Assembly (NCBI GenBank): GCA_963808455.1
Contig: CAWEHT010000028.1
Span: forward strand, 1-21,263
Length of the DNA stretch: 21,263 nucleotides
Source of the DNA: CAWEHT01 sp963808455
Lineage (GTDB): Bacteria > Chloroflexota > Anaerolineae > CG2-30-64-16
Direction of reading: 5' to 3'
Below the pieces are notes generated by a model, which ran no database searches, was not told where the DNA came from, and saw only the letters and a list, made by a program, of their open reading frames with translations. Positions 7,715 to 18,710 of this stretch are shown here, piece by piece; the stretch's first letter is position 1, and every line of letters starts with the position of its first letter. The position numbers and the translations under genes are program-made.

Positions 7715-10198
7715 TCAGTTCAAGGCTTCGGCCAGCTCGGGCTTGTCGGGCGCAGGCGCCGCTGCTACCACAGTCAGGTTGATGGTCTCCTGATCGCCCA
7801 GGCTCACCTGCACTGTATCGCCGGACTTGTACTCGCCGGCCAGGAGCCCCTCGCTGAGACGGTCCTCGATCTTATCCTGAATGACGCGGCGCAGAGGCCG
7901 GGCCCCATAATCCGGATCATATCCCGAGCTGGCAATATACGCCTTCACCTCGGGCGCTACCTGCAGCTTGACGTCTTGCTCGACGAGCTGCCGCTCCACC
8001 CTGGCCAACTCCAGGTCCACGATTTCGGTGATCTGCTCGCGGCTCAGGCTGCGGAACACCATCACGCCGTCCAGGCGGTTCAGGAACTCGGGGCGGAAAG
8101 TGTTCTTGAGCGCATCCATCACGCGATCCTTCATCACCTGATAGTTGTTCTCCAGTTCCTGCTCCGCGGTATGCGCTGTGGCCCACCCCAGGCCACCCGA
8201 GTGTTTGATCAGATTGGCGCCCACGTTCGATGTCATGATCAGGATCGCGTTGCGGAAGTCCACACGCCGGCCCTTGGCATCCGACAGGTGCCCGTCTTCC
8301 ATGATCTGGAGGAGCATGTTGAAGACTTCGGGATGCGCCTTCTCGATTTCATCCAGCAGGACGACGCAATAGGGCCGCCGCCGCACGGCCTCGGTCAGCT
8401 GGCCGCCTTCCTCGTAGCCGATGTAGCCTGGCGGTGCGCCAACCAGGCGGCTGACGTTGTGCCGCTCCATGAACTCGCTCATGTCGATCTTGATCAGGGC
8501 GTCTTCAGAGCCGAACAGAAATTCGGCCAGGCTCTTGGCGAGCAGTGTCTTGCCGACACCGGTCGGGCCAAGGAACATGAACGTGCCGATCGGGCGCTTC
8601 GGGTCTTTGAGGCCGGTGCGTGCCCGGCGGACAGCCTTGGCGATCGCCTGCACCGGCTCATCCTGGGCCACCACCCGCTTGTGCAGGTATTCTTCCATCT
8701 CCAACAGGCGGGCCGATTCCTCGCCGACCAGCCGTTGCAGCGGCACGCCCGTCCACATCGAGACGACTTCGGCGATATCGTCTTCGGAGACCTGCGGCTG
8801 GGGCGAAACATCCTGCCAGCCCTGGCGCAGACCTTCCAGCTTGTGTTCCAGCTCGATCTCGCGGTAGCGCAGGTCCAGCGCATCGTCGAAGCGCTTCGCC
8901 TCGACCGCTTCTTCTTTGGCGCGCTGGGTGGTCTTCAGTTCGCGGAAGGTGTCGCGCAGGCTCGTGGCGCCGGGTGACTTGTACATCCGCACCCGGCTGG
9001 CGGCCTCGTCGATCAGGTCGATGGCCTTATCGGGCATGAAGCGATCGGGCACGTAGCGGGCCGACAGGCGTGCGGCGGCCTGCAATGCTTCATCCAGGAT
9101 CTTCAATTGGTGATGTTGCTCATAGGCCGAGCGCACACCTTTCAGGATCTCGATCGTCTCCTCGATGCTCGGTTCTTCCACCAGTATAGGCTGGAAGCGC
9201 CGTTCCAGCGCTGCATCGCCCTCGATGTACTTGCGGTACTCATCGAGGGTCGTGGCGCCGATACACTGAAGCTCACCGCGCGCCAGGGCCGGTTTGAGGA
9301 GATTGGCTGCATCCACACTGCTGCCGGCTGCGCCGGCGCCCACCAGCATGTGGACTTCGTCGATGAAGAGGATGGCATCACTGTCGGAGATCTCCTCGAT
9401 CACCTTCTTCAGCCGCTCTTCGAATTGGCCGCGGTACATCGTGCCGGCCACCAACGAGCCCACATCCAGCATCAGCACGCGCTTGTCGATCAAGGGTTCC
9501 GGCACATCACCGCTCACGATGCGTTGGGCCAGCCCTTCCACGATGGCTGTCTTGCCCACTCCGGGCTCGCCGATCAGAGCCGGGTTGTTCTTCGTGCGCC
9601 GGCTCAGGATCTGGATCACCCGTTCGATTTCCTTTTCCCGGCCGATCACCGGGTCGAGTTTCCCTTCCTCGGCACGCGCGGTCAGATCCATGCCCAACTG
9701 ATCGGTGAGCGGGGTCTTGCTCTCGCGCTTCTTATTGCTTTTTTCCTGCACCTGGCTCTCGAAGATCGCCTTGTTCGTCTGCGAGCGAACCTTATCGAGG
9801 CTTACGCCAAGGCTGCGCAGCACTTCTGCGGCGATGCCCTCGGTTTCCTGCACCAATCCCAACAGCAGGTGCTCGGTGCCGATGTTGGGATGGCCCATCT
9901 GCTTGGCCTCCTCGACGGCCAGTTCGATGACGCGTTTCGTGCGCGGCGTCAGCGTCGGCTTGCCAAAGGGCGGCCGGGGATTGCGCGGCGCCATCCGTTC
10001 CACGGCGCGCACAATGTCCGGCTGCGGCGCGCCGACCTCTTTCAGAACGCGCGCTGCCAGGCCATGCTCTTCCTTGACCAGTCCAAGCAGCAAATGCTCT
10101 GTGCCGATGTAATTATGGTTCAGCCGAACCGCTTCTTCTTGCGCGACTTGAAGGACCGTGCGCGCGTGCTTGGTAAAGCGGTCAAGATTATCAGCCAT
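7715..10198 (-). CDS. clpC: ClpC-type AAA+ ATPase, Clp protease chaperone subunit
   Basis: This intact 827-residue HSP100 unfoldase feeds proteins to the ClpP peptidase or refolds them. Two Clp-N repeats occupy about 1-145, with the repeated signature IGTEHLLLGLV at 31 and 106. AAA+ module 1 has Walker A GEPGVGKT (210-217) and Walker B ILFIDEVH (about 276-283). A UVR-like middle helix (EEAVEAKRFDDALDLRYRE, about 429-447) is typical of ClpC and absent from ClpA. AAA+ module 2 has GPTGVGKT (544-551) and VVLLDEIEKAH (about 612-622), with the C-terminal D2-small domain (GYDPDYGARPLRRVI). Length is normal for ClpC. The ATG at 10198 has AAGGAAGG about 5 nt upstream. No clpP, mcsA, mcsB or ctsR lies nearby, so the gene appears to stand alone with its own promoter and terminator. 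Confidence 0.97.
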   Translation of the reverse strand: MADNLDRFTKHARTVLQVAQEEAVRLNHNYIGTEHLLLGLVKEEHGLAARVLKEVGAPQPDIVRAVERMAPRNPRPPFGKPTLTPRTKRVIELAVEEAKQMGHPNIGTEHLLLGLVQETEGIAAEVLRSLGVSLDKVRSQTNKAIFESQVQEKSNKKRESKTPLTDQLGMDLTARAEEGKLDPVIGREKEIERVIQILSRRTKNNPALIGEPGVGKTAIVEGLAQRIVSGDVPEPLIDKRVLMLDVGSLVAGTMYRGQFEERLKKVIEEISDSDAILFIDEVHMLVGAGAAGSSVDAANLLKPALARGELQCIGATTLDEYRKYIEGDAALERRFQPILVEEPSIEETIEILKGVRSAYEQHHQLKILDEALQAAARLSARYVPDRFMPDKAIDLIDEAASRVRMYKSPGATSLRDTFRELKTTQRAKEEAVEAKRFDDALDLRYREIELEHKLEGLRQGWQDVSPQPQVSEDDIAEVVSMWTGVPLQRLVGEESARLLEMEEYLHKRVVAQDEPVQAIAKAVRRARTGLKDPKRPIGTFMFLGPTGVGKTLLAKSLAEFLFGSEDALIKIDMSEFMERHNVSRLVGAPPGYIGYEEGGQLTEAVRRRPYCVVLLDEIEKAHPEVFNMLLQIMEDGHLSDAKGRRVDFRNAILIMTSNVGANLIKHSGGLGWATAHTAEQELENNYQVMKDRVMDALKNTFRPEFLNRLDGVMVFRSLSREQITEIVDLELARVERQLVEQDVKLQVAPEVKAYIASSGYDPDYGARPLRRVIQDKIEDRLSEGLLAGEYKSGDTVQVSLGDQETINLTVVAAAPAPDKPELAEALN

Positions 10199-10394
10199 GC
10201 TATCCTTCCTTGTCCATCGCCTGGCCAGGGAGCCTTGCGCTTGCTGCCGTCACAGAGAATCTGGCGCCATGCCTATTCCACGACCGGCGGTTCGCGGAGC
10301 CTGTATCAGCAGGGCGACCCCAACGCTTCACAACATGAGACCACACGACTCGTCGTTACCGACACGCTCAGAGCACTTCCCCTACCTTGGTCAC
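10199..10394 (-). other. long 5' leader of clpC
   Basis: About 190 nt separate the predicted clpC transcription start from the ATG. I find no second gene, no CIRCE element and no recognisable riboswitch here. The stretch is GC-rich and could hold an unrecognised regulatory structure. Confidence 0.4.
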
Positions 10395-10403
10395 ATTATA
10401 CCA
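10395..10403 (-). promoter_or_regulatory. extended -10 promoter of clpC
   Basis: The minus strand reads TGGTATAAT, a TGn extended -10 with a perfect TATAAT at 10400-10395. The -35 region is weak (TTACGA, spacing 19), as is common when an extended -10 is present. Start of transcription would be near 10388. Confidence 0.55.
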
Positions 10404-10525
10404 TAGCCCATCAAATCCGTCGTAAGCCACGTTCCGAGACAGGCGATAGGGAATAGGGAATAGGTGGTAAGAAACGGGCCGGAGAGAGCAGCGGGGCCGC
10501 GCGGCTGTCAGGCAAAGGGACATAC

Positions 10526-10560
10526 GAAACCGCACAGGGCTCAGGGTGAGCCCCGTGCGG
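10526..10560 (-). terminator. terminator of the S1-domain gene
   Basis: A 14-bp stem is formed by 10530-10543 and 10547-10560 with a 3-nt loop. The single A/C mismatch on the plus strand becomes a G-U pair in minus-strand RNA, which supports use in that direction. A short TTTC tail follows. It lies about 64 nt after the S1-domain stop. Confidence 0.7.
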
Positions 10561-10623
10561 CCTCAAGAAGTGGCAGCTCGATGGCAGGGCAGGGAAGGCA
10601 GGTCCTGGTCCCCGCCCCCTATC

Positions 10624-11845
10624 TTAGGACACAGGCTCGGGTTCCGGTGCCACCGGGACCCCTTCTTCAGCCAGCAAGGGCGTTTCCTCGCGCCAGTCAA
10701 CTTCTGTATAGGCGTCATCGTCAGCCAGGCGCATACTCAAGCCCACACGCCGGTGCTCGGGGTCGATGCGGATCACCCGCACCAGCACCTCTTCGCCCTC
10801 GTGCACAACGTCCCTCGGGTGGTTCACCCGATGGTCGGCGAGCTCGGAAATATGGATCAGCCCTTCGATGGCGTTGTCGATCTTGGCGAAAGCGCCGAAA
10901 CTGGCCAGCTTGGTGATGGTGGCCTGCACGACCTGGCCGACCGCGTAGTTCTCGCCGACGGTGCTCCACGGCTCGGGCGTCAGGCGGCGCAGGCTCAAGC
11001 CGATGCGCTTGCGCTCCTCATCCACGTTGAGGATATAGACTTGCACTTCCTGCCCGACCTTCAGGATCTCGCTGGGATGCTCCACACGATGCCAGGCCAG
11101 CTCGGAGAGATGGATCAGGCCATCGGCTCCGCCGAGATCGACGAAGGCGCCGAAAGATGCGATGCTGGTCACGACGCCCTTGAGCACTTCGCCGGGGCGC
11201 AGCTCGGCCAGCAGCCGATCCTTCTGCATCTTACGCCAGTCGCGCATGGCAGCCCGCTCGGAAAGGATCAGCCGGTTGCGCTGGCGATCCAGTTCGACCA
11301 CCTTGAGCTGCATCTTCTGGCCGGTCAACCTGGCCCAGCGCTGCTCTGGGTCTGTGCCGTCCTCCTGTTGGATCTGCCAGTGATCGGAGAGCTGAGAAGC
11401 GGGCACGAAGCCACGGACCCGCCCGACCCGGACGATCACACCACCCCGGTTGTAGCCGGTAATGATACCTTCGAAGACTTCCTGCGACTTGAGCAACTCA
11501 TCAGCCTGCCGCCAGTCTTGCTCCTGTTGGGCACGCAAGAGCGAGATGACGACGTTGCCGTCTTTGTCCTCGGGCTGGAGAACGTAGGCAACCACCGGTT
11601 CCCCAGGTACCAGCGTGGCCAGATAATCCTTATCTAGCCGTTCCAGCTCCCGGTAATCGACTACGGCATCGGCCTTGTAGCTGATGTCTACCAGGATTCT
11701 CTGCGGGACCGATGCTTACAATGGCGCCGTCGACGACGTCGCCCGACCGCAGCTGGCGGAAGTTGAAGGATTCGGCCAGCCAGGTCTCCATGGGGTTTCC
11801 GTCCGCCTCCTTTGGGCTTGCTTGAAGGGTATTACGATCGTCCAT
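10624..11845 (-). CDS. S1-domain RNA-binding protein (ribosomal protein S1-like), one frameshift
   Basis: About 406 residues carry four S1 (OB-fold) RNA-binding repeats in order: LRSGDVVDGAIVSIG, then LKSQEVFEGIITGYNRGGV, then LRPGEVLKGVVTSIASFGAF and YAVGQVVQATITKLASFGAF. The last two have the full FGAFVDL...GLIHLSEL pattern. Four repeats fit the shorter S1 (RpsA-like) proteins of Gram-positive bacteria and Chloroflexi, which help mRNA bind the 30S subunit. An extra A near 11693 breaks the first repeat: before it the frame gives VSIGPAE, after it ILVDISYKADAVVDYREL. The ATG at 11845 (MDDRNTLQ) follows GGAGGAGG by 13 nt, a rather long spacing. The C-terminus is acidic (PVAPEPEPVS). RpsA itself is likely but a general S1-domain regulator cannot be excluded. 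Confidence 0.85.
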
Positions 11846-11887
11846 GAGAGTGATGATTCCTCCTCCGGGAAGGGGTTCATATGACCT

Positions 11888-11938
11888 GCATGCACCGCGC
11901 AAGAAGGGCACTTATGCGCGCAAAGATATGGTGCATGC
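11888..11938. repeat. 9-bp inverted repeat in the S1-domain gene leader
   Basis: GCATGCACC (11888-11896) and GGTGCATGC (11930-11938) are perfect inverted arms around 33 nt containing further GCGC pairs. It lies 43 nt before the S1-domain start codon on the minus strand, so it could be a leader hairpin or operator. Confidence 0.5.
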
Positions 11939-12056
11939 TGAATCACCAAGCTTGGGGAGATCCGGTTGCGAGAAGACATCGTCGTATTCTCCGCGCACAG
12001 GGCCAGCCTCCCGGTGTGGGGGCCTGACTGGCGCCCGTACACGCACCCCCGTCTGC

Positions 12057-12437
12057 TTACCGGGGCGCGTAAGCTATCATTTCTATCTCGACCAGGGCAC
12101 CTAAGGGCAAAGCAGCGACCTGGACCGTGGAGCGAGCAGGTTTGTCGGTGGGAAAGTGTACGCCGTAGATACTGTTGACTGTCTGGAAGTTAACAAGGTT
12201 GGTCACAAAGATCGTGGTCTTGACCACGTCCTGAAAGCCGCAGCCCGCAGCCGTAAGCACGGCCTGCAGGTTTTGCAGGGTCTGTTGGGTCTGCGCTTCA
12301 ACGCCTTCGCGCAGCTTGCCCGACTGTGGGTCCAGCCCGGCCTGACCGGCGGTGAAAACGAAATCACCTGCCCGGATCGCTTGACTGTATGGGCCGATGG
12401 CAGAAGGCGCTGCGCTGGTCGCGATTGTTTCGCGCAT
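12057..12437 (-). CDS. ridA: RidA family enamine/imine deaminase
   Basis: A 126-residue protein of the RidA/YjgF/YER057c family, which hydrolyses reactive enamine/imine intermediates released by PLP enzymes such as threonine dehydratase. Seen features: SAAPSAIGPYSQAIRAG at the start, FTAGQAGLDPQSGKL, the TQQTLQNLQAVLTAAG helix, and near the end PARSTVQVAALPLGALVEIE, which contains the Arg that binds the substrate carboxylate and the closing Glu. I chose the ATG at 12437 (MRETIATS) because upstream in-frame codons lack homology and a promoter lies at 12486-12514. GGGGGTGG 6 nt upstream serves as ribosome-binding site. It is intact, while leuS upstream has two frameshifts. Confidence 0.95.
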   Translation of the reverse strand: MRETIATSAAPSAIGPYSQAIRAGDFVFTAGQAGLDPQSGKLREGVEAQTQQTLQNLQAVLTAAGCGFQDVVKTTIFVTNLVNFQTVNSIYGVHFPTDKPARSTVQVAALPLGALVEIEMIAYAPR

Positions 12438-12485
12438 GATAAACCACCCCCGTGCCGACGAGGCAACCATGTGAGGATAGGCGCA

Positions 12486-12514
12486 ATCATAACAGGATTG
12501 GCTTGACTTGTCAA
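12486..12514 (-). promoter_or_regulatory. sigma-70 type promoter of ridA
   Basis: The minus strand has TTGACA (12514-12509), a 17-nt spacer and TATGAT (12491-12486), a near-perfect housekeeping promoter. Transcription would start about 40 nt before the ridA ATG. It lies between leuS and ridA, so ridA can be expressed independently. Confidence 0.8.
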
Positions 12515-12576
12515 CTGCCAAACGTGCATAGCAAGACAAGACGGTCAACTGTGGCCGTTATGTCGATATCTATTGC

Positions 12577-15437
<2,861 letters not shown>

Positions 15438-15511
15438 TTACCCCCGGCCTTTACTCCCGAGCCCCGGCTGCACGCGGCTCTGCACGGCCCCCGGGCGTGC
15501 AAGCGGGGCGA

Positions 15512-15525
15512 CGCGGATCGCTTAA
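15512..15525. repeat. 14-nt word shared with 7615-7628, copy 2
   Basis: This is the second identical copy of CGCGGATCGCTTAA. It again follows a minus-strand terminator stem and T run directly, here within the leuS leader. Confidence 0.6.
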
Positions 15526-15582
15526 CGAAAAGCCCCCTCGTCGCTTCGGGGACGAAGGGGGCTCCACAATACCACCCTGGTT
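15524..15582 (-). promoter_or_regulatory. T-box-like antiterminator/terminator module before leuS
   Basis: On the minus strand AACCAGGGTGGTA, followed by TTGTGG, matches the T-box consensus AANNAGGGTGGNACCGCG except for three C-to-T changes. Ten bases later comes CGTCCC, the second conserved T-box strand. The same stretch forms an overlapping terminator: arms 15551-15563 and 15531-15542 make a GC-rich stem with one bulge, followed by TTTTCGTT. UGGU in the bulge could pair with an ACCA tRNA end. This is the 3' half of a T-box riboswitch in front of an aminoacyl-tRNA synthetase gene, as expected for leuS. No stem I or specifier loop fits, because a tRNA gene ends 11 nt upstream of the AACC. It may also act simply as the terminator of the tRNA transcript. 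Confidence 0.55.
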
Positions 15583-15592
15583 GCCGATCAGG

Positions 15593-15665
<73 letters not shown>

Positions 15666-15682
15666 AGGTTGCACAGCTAAGG

Positions 15683-15755
<73 letters not shown>

Positions 15756-15768
15756 AGAAGCACGGTCA

Positions 15769-15797
15769 AGTATAAAGGGATGGCTGCTTGCTGTCAA
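15769..15797 (-). promoter_or_regulatory. promoter of the tRNA-Ala pair (and perhaps leuS)
   Basis: On the minus strand TTGACA (15797-15792), a 17-nt spacer and TATACT (15774-15769) form a strong housekeeping promoter. Transcription would start near 15762, just before the first tRNA. Reading through the hairpin at 15531-15563 would make this the leuS promoter too, since I see no other clear one before leuS. Confidence 0.85.
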
Positions 15798-15847
15798 ATT
15801 CTCGGTGATCCCCGGCGCGGAAGGGGTGGTTCGAGCAGGTACGGCGC

Positions 15848-15876
15848 TTGCGAAGGAACACAATTTGTGCTATTAA
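15848..15876 (+). promoter_or_regulatory. possible promoter of the MNT/HEPN pair
   Basis: TTGCGA and TATTAA are separated by 17 nt, each matching four of six consensus bases, ending 9 nt before the ATG at 15886. The spacer contains the small palindrome CACAATTTGTG, a possible operator for autorepression by the pair. Confidence 0.3.
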
Positions 15877-15885
15877 AGTCAAGGC

Positions 15886-16205
15886 ATGGATGAGGAAGTG
15901 CGGTCGCCGTTGGGCGAATTGGGCGGTGCCTGGAATCTCTGTACGGGCCTCGCCTTATTGGCATGGTCCTGTTTGGTTCGCGGGCGTGTGGCGATCACGA
16001 GCCGGACTCCGACGTCGACGTGCTCGTCGTGCTGGAAGGGCCGGTCTCGCCGGGTGAGGAGATCGCGCGTACCGCCGGTACCGTCAGTTCCCTTTCCCTG
16101 CGCTCGGGTCTCGTAATAAGCTGTACTTTCATGGACGAGGACCGCTACCTGCATCGCGCCGGGCCACTGCTGCGCAACGTACGGCACGAGGGCATCTCCT
16201 TGTGA
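15886..16205 (+). CDS. MNT-type minimal nucleotidyltransferase, one frameshift
   Basis: About 107 residues. The frame from the ATG at 15886 reads MDEEVRSPLGELG. After a one-base loss near 15924 it continues RCLESLYGPRLIGMVLFGSR. The catalytic signature is GSRACGDHEPDSDVDVLV, the GS...DxD motif of pol-beta-superfamily minimal nucleotidyltransferases. The stop TGA at 16203-16205 overlaps the GTG start of the HEPN gene, so the two are translationally coupled. In characterised MNT/HEPN systems the MNT protein is the antitoxin and can add nucleotides to the HEPN toxin; that role is known for relatives, not shown here. Confidence 0.75.
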
Positions 16206-16597
16206 ACGCCGACCAGCGAGAGCTTCTTGAGGCGGCGCGTGACAGCATAAATGCGGCGCGGTTGCTGCTTGAGAACACCTACCCCGGCTACGCTGCCGCG
16301 CGGGCTTATTATGCGATGTTCTATGTTGCCGAGGCGTTCCTCGAGGGCGAGGGGATGTCTTTCAGCAAGCACTCGGCGGTCATCGCCGCCTTCGGACAGC
16401 ACTTCGCTCGTACCGGAAAGGTGCCGGTAGAGTACCACAAATACCTCATAGAGGGGCAAGAGCTTCGTCAGAGCGGCGACTATGGGCAGCGCAACGCTGT
16501 AGACGTTGGCCAGGCCCGGGTTCAAATCGAGCGGGCAAAAGCCTTTGTGGCCCTGGCCGAGCAGCTGATCGGGCCTGTTCTACCTTCCGACCAATGA
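16202..16597 (+). CDS. HEPN-domain protein, partner of MNT
   Basis: An intact 131-residue all-helical protein begins at a GTG that overlaps the MNT stop by 4 nt. The line YAAARAYYAMFYVAEAFLEG is the hallmark of the HEPN family of the PF05168 type. HEPN toxins often use an Rx4-6H ribonuclease motif. Here the position that is usually His after RAYYAMF is Tyr, so RNase activity through that motif is doubtful. The gene order MNT-HEPN and the coupling suggest a complex of the two proteins, either a toxin-antitoxin pair or a stand-alone nucleotidyltransferase module. Confidence 0.8.
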   Translation: MNADQRELLEAARDSINAARLLLENTYPGYAAARAYYAMFYVAEAFLEGEGMSFSKHSAVIAAFGQHFARTGKVPVEYHKYLIEGQELRQSGDYGQRNAVDVGQARVQIERAKAFVALAEQLIGPVLPSDQ

Positions 16598-16622
16598 AAC
16601 CATCCACAGAAAGGTCGTCATC

Positions 16623-17120
16623 ATGCCAGCACTCCATGCCGTCCTGCTGTCGCTTCATTCGATCTGGCGTTGGGCACTCCTGGCCGCCGGGCTCGCCGCC
16701 GTCGTCAAAGCCTTCATGGGATGGTTCGGGCGGCGCCCGTTCGGGCAAGCCGACCGCCAGCTGGGCCAGCTTTACTCTGTCAGCCTGGACGTGCAGGTGC
16801 TGCTGGGGCTCATGATCTGGGCCCTTGACGAGACCAGCGGGGCGCTGGCGGCCCCTTCATTGCAGTTCTTCGCCTTCGTGCACCCCTTCGCCATGGTCTT
16901 CGCCCTGGGTGTGGCCCACGCCGGGCGGGTCCTCAGCCGGCGGGCCGCCCGCGGAGGTCTCTCCGCGGCGGTAGCCGGTGCCGGTACAGGGATGCTGTCG
17001 CCTCTGCCCGGGGGGCCGGCCGCCGACGACGTGGCGGCGTACCGCTACGCCGCCCTCTTCTACCTGGCCAGCTTGCTGATCATCCTGGCCTTCATCCCCT
17101 GGGACCGGCTGGCCCATTGA
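16623..17120 (+). CDS. four-helix membrane protein of unknown function
   Basis: A 165-residue hydrophobic protein with the ATG at 16623 and AAAGG about 10 nt upstream. Four membrane segments are visible: around 5-30 (HAVLLSLHSIWRWALLAAG), 54-70 (VQVLLGLMIWAL), 80-103 (FFAFVHPFAMVFALGVAHAG) and 143-160 (ALFYLASLLIILAFIPW). A Gly/Ala/Pro-rich loop lies between the last two. Histidines occur in or near three helices (LHS, VHP, VAHA), so a heme-binding protein is conceivable but unproven. I do not recognise the family. It starts 25 nt after the HEPN stop and may be co-transcribed, though no functional link is evident. Confidence 0.75.
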   Translation: MPALHAVLLSLHSIWRWALLAAGLAAVVKAFMGWFGRRPFGQADRQLGQLYSVSLDVQVLLGLMIWALDETSGALAAPSLQFFAFVHPFAMVFALGVAHAGRVLSRRAARGGLSAAVAGAGTGMLSPLPGGPAADDVAAYRYAALFYLASLLIILAFIPWDRLAH

Positions 17121-17124
17121 CGCA

Positions 17125-17144
17125 GCCTTCGGGTGACCGAAGGC
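17125..17144 (+). terminator. hairpin after the membrane protein gene
   Basis: GCCTTCGG (17125-17132) and CCGAAGGC (17137-17144) form a perfect 8-bp stem with a GTGA loop. It begins 4 nt after the stop codon. No T run follows, so it may be a weak or Rho-assisted terminator. The rest of the convergent spacer to 17348 shows nothing I can name. Confidence 0.5.
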
Positions 17145-17348
17145 GAGCCTGCATTGGCAGCGGGCCGGCAGCCTGGCCGGGCCAGCGTTTCAGCTTTCTG
17201 TAGGGCATCGCTCGACTCTTCAGGCGCCGCCGTTGTGGTCAGGCCAGGGATTGCGCAACACAAGGGCTGTGCGCCGCGGAATTCCGGTAGAGCTTCGCAG
17301 CATGAAGCGGATATACACCTCGCTCCCCCTTCTGTTTGGCCAAGGGAG

Positions 17349-18473
17349 TCAGGGGGTCAAGTGCCTGGTAAGCACCTCACAGCCATCTGCCGTCACCAGC
17401 ACGACATCTTCGAGACGCACGCCGCCCGTGCGCGGCAGGTAAACACCAGGCTCCAACGCTACCACCATCCCGGGTGCCAAGGCCAGATTGTTGTAGGCCA
17501 CCAGGCGCGGTTCCTCGTGGTTGCTCGCGCCGAGCCCGTGTCCTGAGTGGTGCGGGTGCGGCTTGTAGCCCGCCGCGGCCACGGCCTTGCGCAGAAGCGT
17601 GTCCAGATTACGCGCGCGAAGCCCCGGGCGCACGGCCTCGATGCCGCGGCGCAAGGCGTACCACACCGCGGCGTACATCCGCCGCATCTCCGCGGAGGGC
17701 TCGCTTACGAAATGGGTCCCGCAATTATCGCCCCAGTAGCCGTCCACGCGTGGCATCAAATCGGCGATCACCGGGTCTCCCGGCTGTAAGACATAGGGCC
17801 CTGGCAGGCCCCCCATATCGCCGGTGCGCACGCCTCCCACCAGGTCGGCCAGCAAGGGGAGACGCATGCCGGCCTCGACCTCCAGCTGTCCCTCTATCAG
17901 GGCCCACAGCTCGATCTCGCTCAGCCCAGCGCGAAGCTGTTCTCGCACCGCGGCCTGGCCCAGGTCCGCCAGCGCCAGCGCGCGACGCAACCTCCTGATT
18001 TCCTCAGGCGTCTTGACGGCCCGTAGCACGTCGAATGCACCATCCAAGGGCTTTTGAGCCGTGCCGGCCAGCGCGATCTGCACCGTACCGTGCAGGGCAG
18101 CCGGCAGGAATTGCATCTCGACGCCCACTACCTCTTGCCGACCCGGCCGGGTCGCCAGAGCGTCAGACAATACGACCGACTGCCGGGCTACGGCAGCGGA
18201 AGGCGGCTCTTTGATGGAATAGCCGACATAGTCGCGGACCACTGCGCCGCTGGCCCGGGCCGCGCCAGCTTCGGCATCCGAGGTAATGAGTGTCAGCTCG
18301 CCCTCGCACCACCAGGCCAGGGCGGGGCCGCCTTCGAAGGGGCTCGGGCCGGTCTGTATAGGCGGTGCGTAGCCGGTAAGCCAGGTGATGGTCCATGGGC
18401 TGGACAACAATGCCGCGCGGACCCCCAGCGACTTGAGATGCTCGTCCAGACGCTCCATGTTTTGCTGATTCAT
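17349..18473 (-). CDS. M24 family metallopeptidase (Xaa-Pro aminopeptidase/prolidase-like)
   Basis: An intact 374-residue protein. Residues 1-125 form the creatinase N-terminal domain (ALLSSPWTITWLTGY), and the rest is the pita-bread catalytic domain. The metal ligands of M24 enzymes are visible: Asp in VIADLMPRVDGYWGDN (two candidates in the DGYWGDN stretch), His in HSGHGLG, Glu in VVALEPGVY and Glu in VRLEDVVLV. Such enzymes remove an N-terminal residue before proline or split X-Pro dipeptides; some relatives act on creatine. I chose the ATG at 18473 because GGAGG lies 5 nt upstream; an in-frame ATG at 18509 overlaps the methyltransferase remnant. Substrate is not determinable. Confidence 0.9.
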   Translation of the reverse strand: MNQQNMERLDEHLKSLGVRAALLSSPWTITWLTGYAPPIQTGPSPFEGGPALAWWCEGELTLITSDAEAGAARASGAVVRDYVGYSIKEPPSAAVARQSVVLSDALATRPGRQEVVGVEMQFLPAALHGTVQIALAGTAQKPLDGAFDVLRAVKTPEEIRRLRRALALADLGQAAVREQLRAGLSEIELWALIEGQLEVEAGMRLPLLADLVGGVRTGDMGGLPGPYVLQPGDPVIADLMPRVDGYWGDNCGTHFVSEPSAEMRRMYAAVWYALRRGIEAVRPGLRARNLDTLLRKAVAAAGYKPHPHHSGHGLGASNHEEPRLVAYNNLALAPGMVVALEPGVYLPRTGGVRLEDVVLVTADGCEVLTRHLTP

Positions 18474-18489
18474 GCCAGCCTCCATCCCC

Positions 18490-18710
18490 AAACGCTCGAA
18501 GGGCCGCAAATGTCCCGGGGATCGAACACGGGCTGTTGCCGCCCAGTGCCGGATGCGGGTATTAGATCACAGGCACTTCCCGCTCGGCGCAGGCCAACAA
18601 GACGTCGAGGTTATAATTGGACTGTACCAGGGGGGCGGCGGGCACCGAAGCGTGGATCATTTCCCGACGGGGCTGATTGCCTGTTAGTCCAGTATTGCGT
18701 AGCCTCAGCC
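18490..18710 (-). pseudogene. remnant of an MttB-type (COG5598) corrinoid methyltransferase gene
   Basis: On the minus strand one frame reads TGNQPRREMIHASVP, then PLVQSNYNLDVLLACAERE and VPVI, a TAA stop (18564-18562), and in the same frame YPHPALGGNSPCSIPGTFAA. This resembles the central block of trimethylamine methyltransferase MttB relatives: the family has NLDVLLxCAExGIPVIYYP, then GGATAPxTxxGTxA. The stop sits where Tyr is expected. Upstream, a frame change near 18706 leads to unrelated text. Downstream, the frame runs into the M24 gene, so about two thirds of the protein is missing. It lies between a URO-D-family gene and the M24 gene. Decay is more likely than a single error, because the start and end are absent. 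Confidence 0.5.

Noticed and set aside
7688..10456. Long plus-strand open frames (429 and 449 codons) opposite clpC
   Set aside because: The text is His/Asp/Leu-rich reverse-complement reading of clpC, with no ribosome-binding sites or motifs.
10199..10460. CIRCE or other heat-shock operator upstream of clpC
   Set aside because: I looked for TTAGCACTC-N9-GAGTGCTAA and a CtsR heptad repeat and saw neither.
10446..10465. Short direct repeats of ATAGGGA
   Set aside because: Fewer than three full 7-nt units; simple-sequence chance repeat with no evident role.
12000..12056. Possible ridA terminator (GGGGG/CCCCC arms)
   Set aside because: The arms are only 5 bp around a loop of more than 20 nt, and there is no T run.
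18562..18564. In-frame stop in the MttB-like remnant as a pyrrolysine codon
   Set aside because: It is TAA, not TAG. It sits at an expected Tyr and not at the known Pyl site, and the gene is truncated at both ends.
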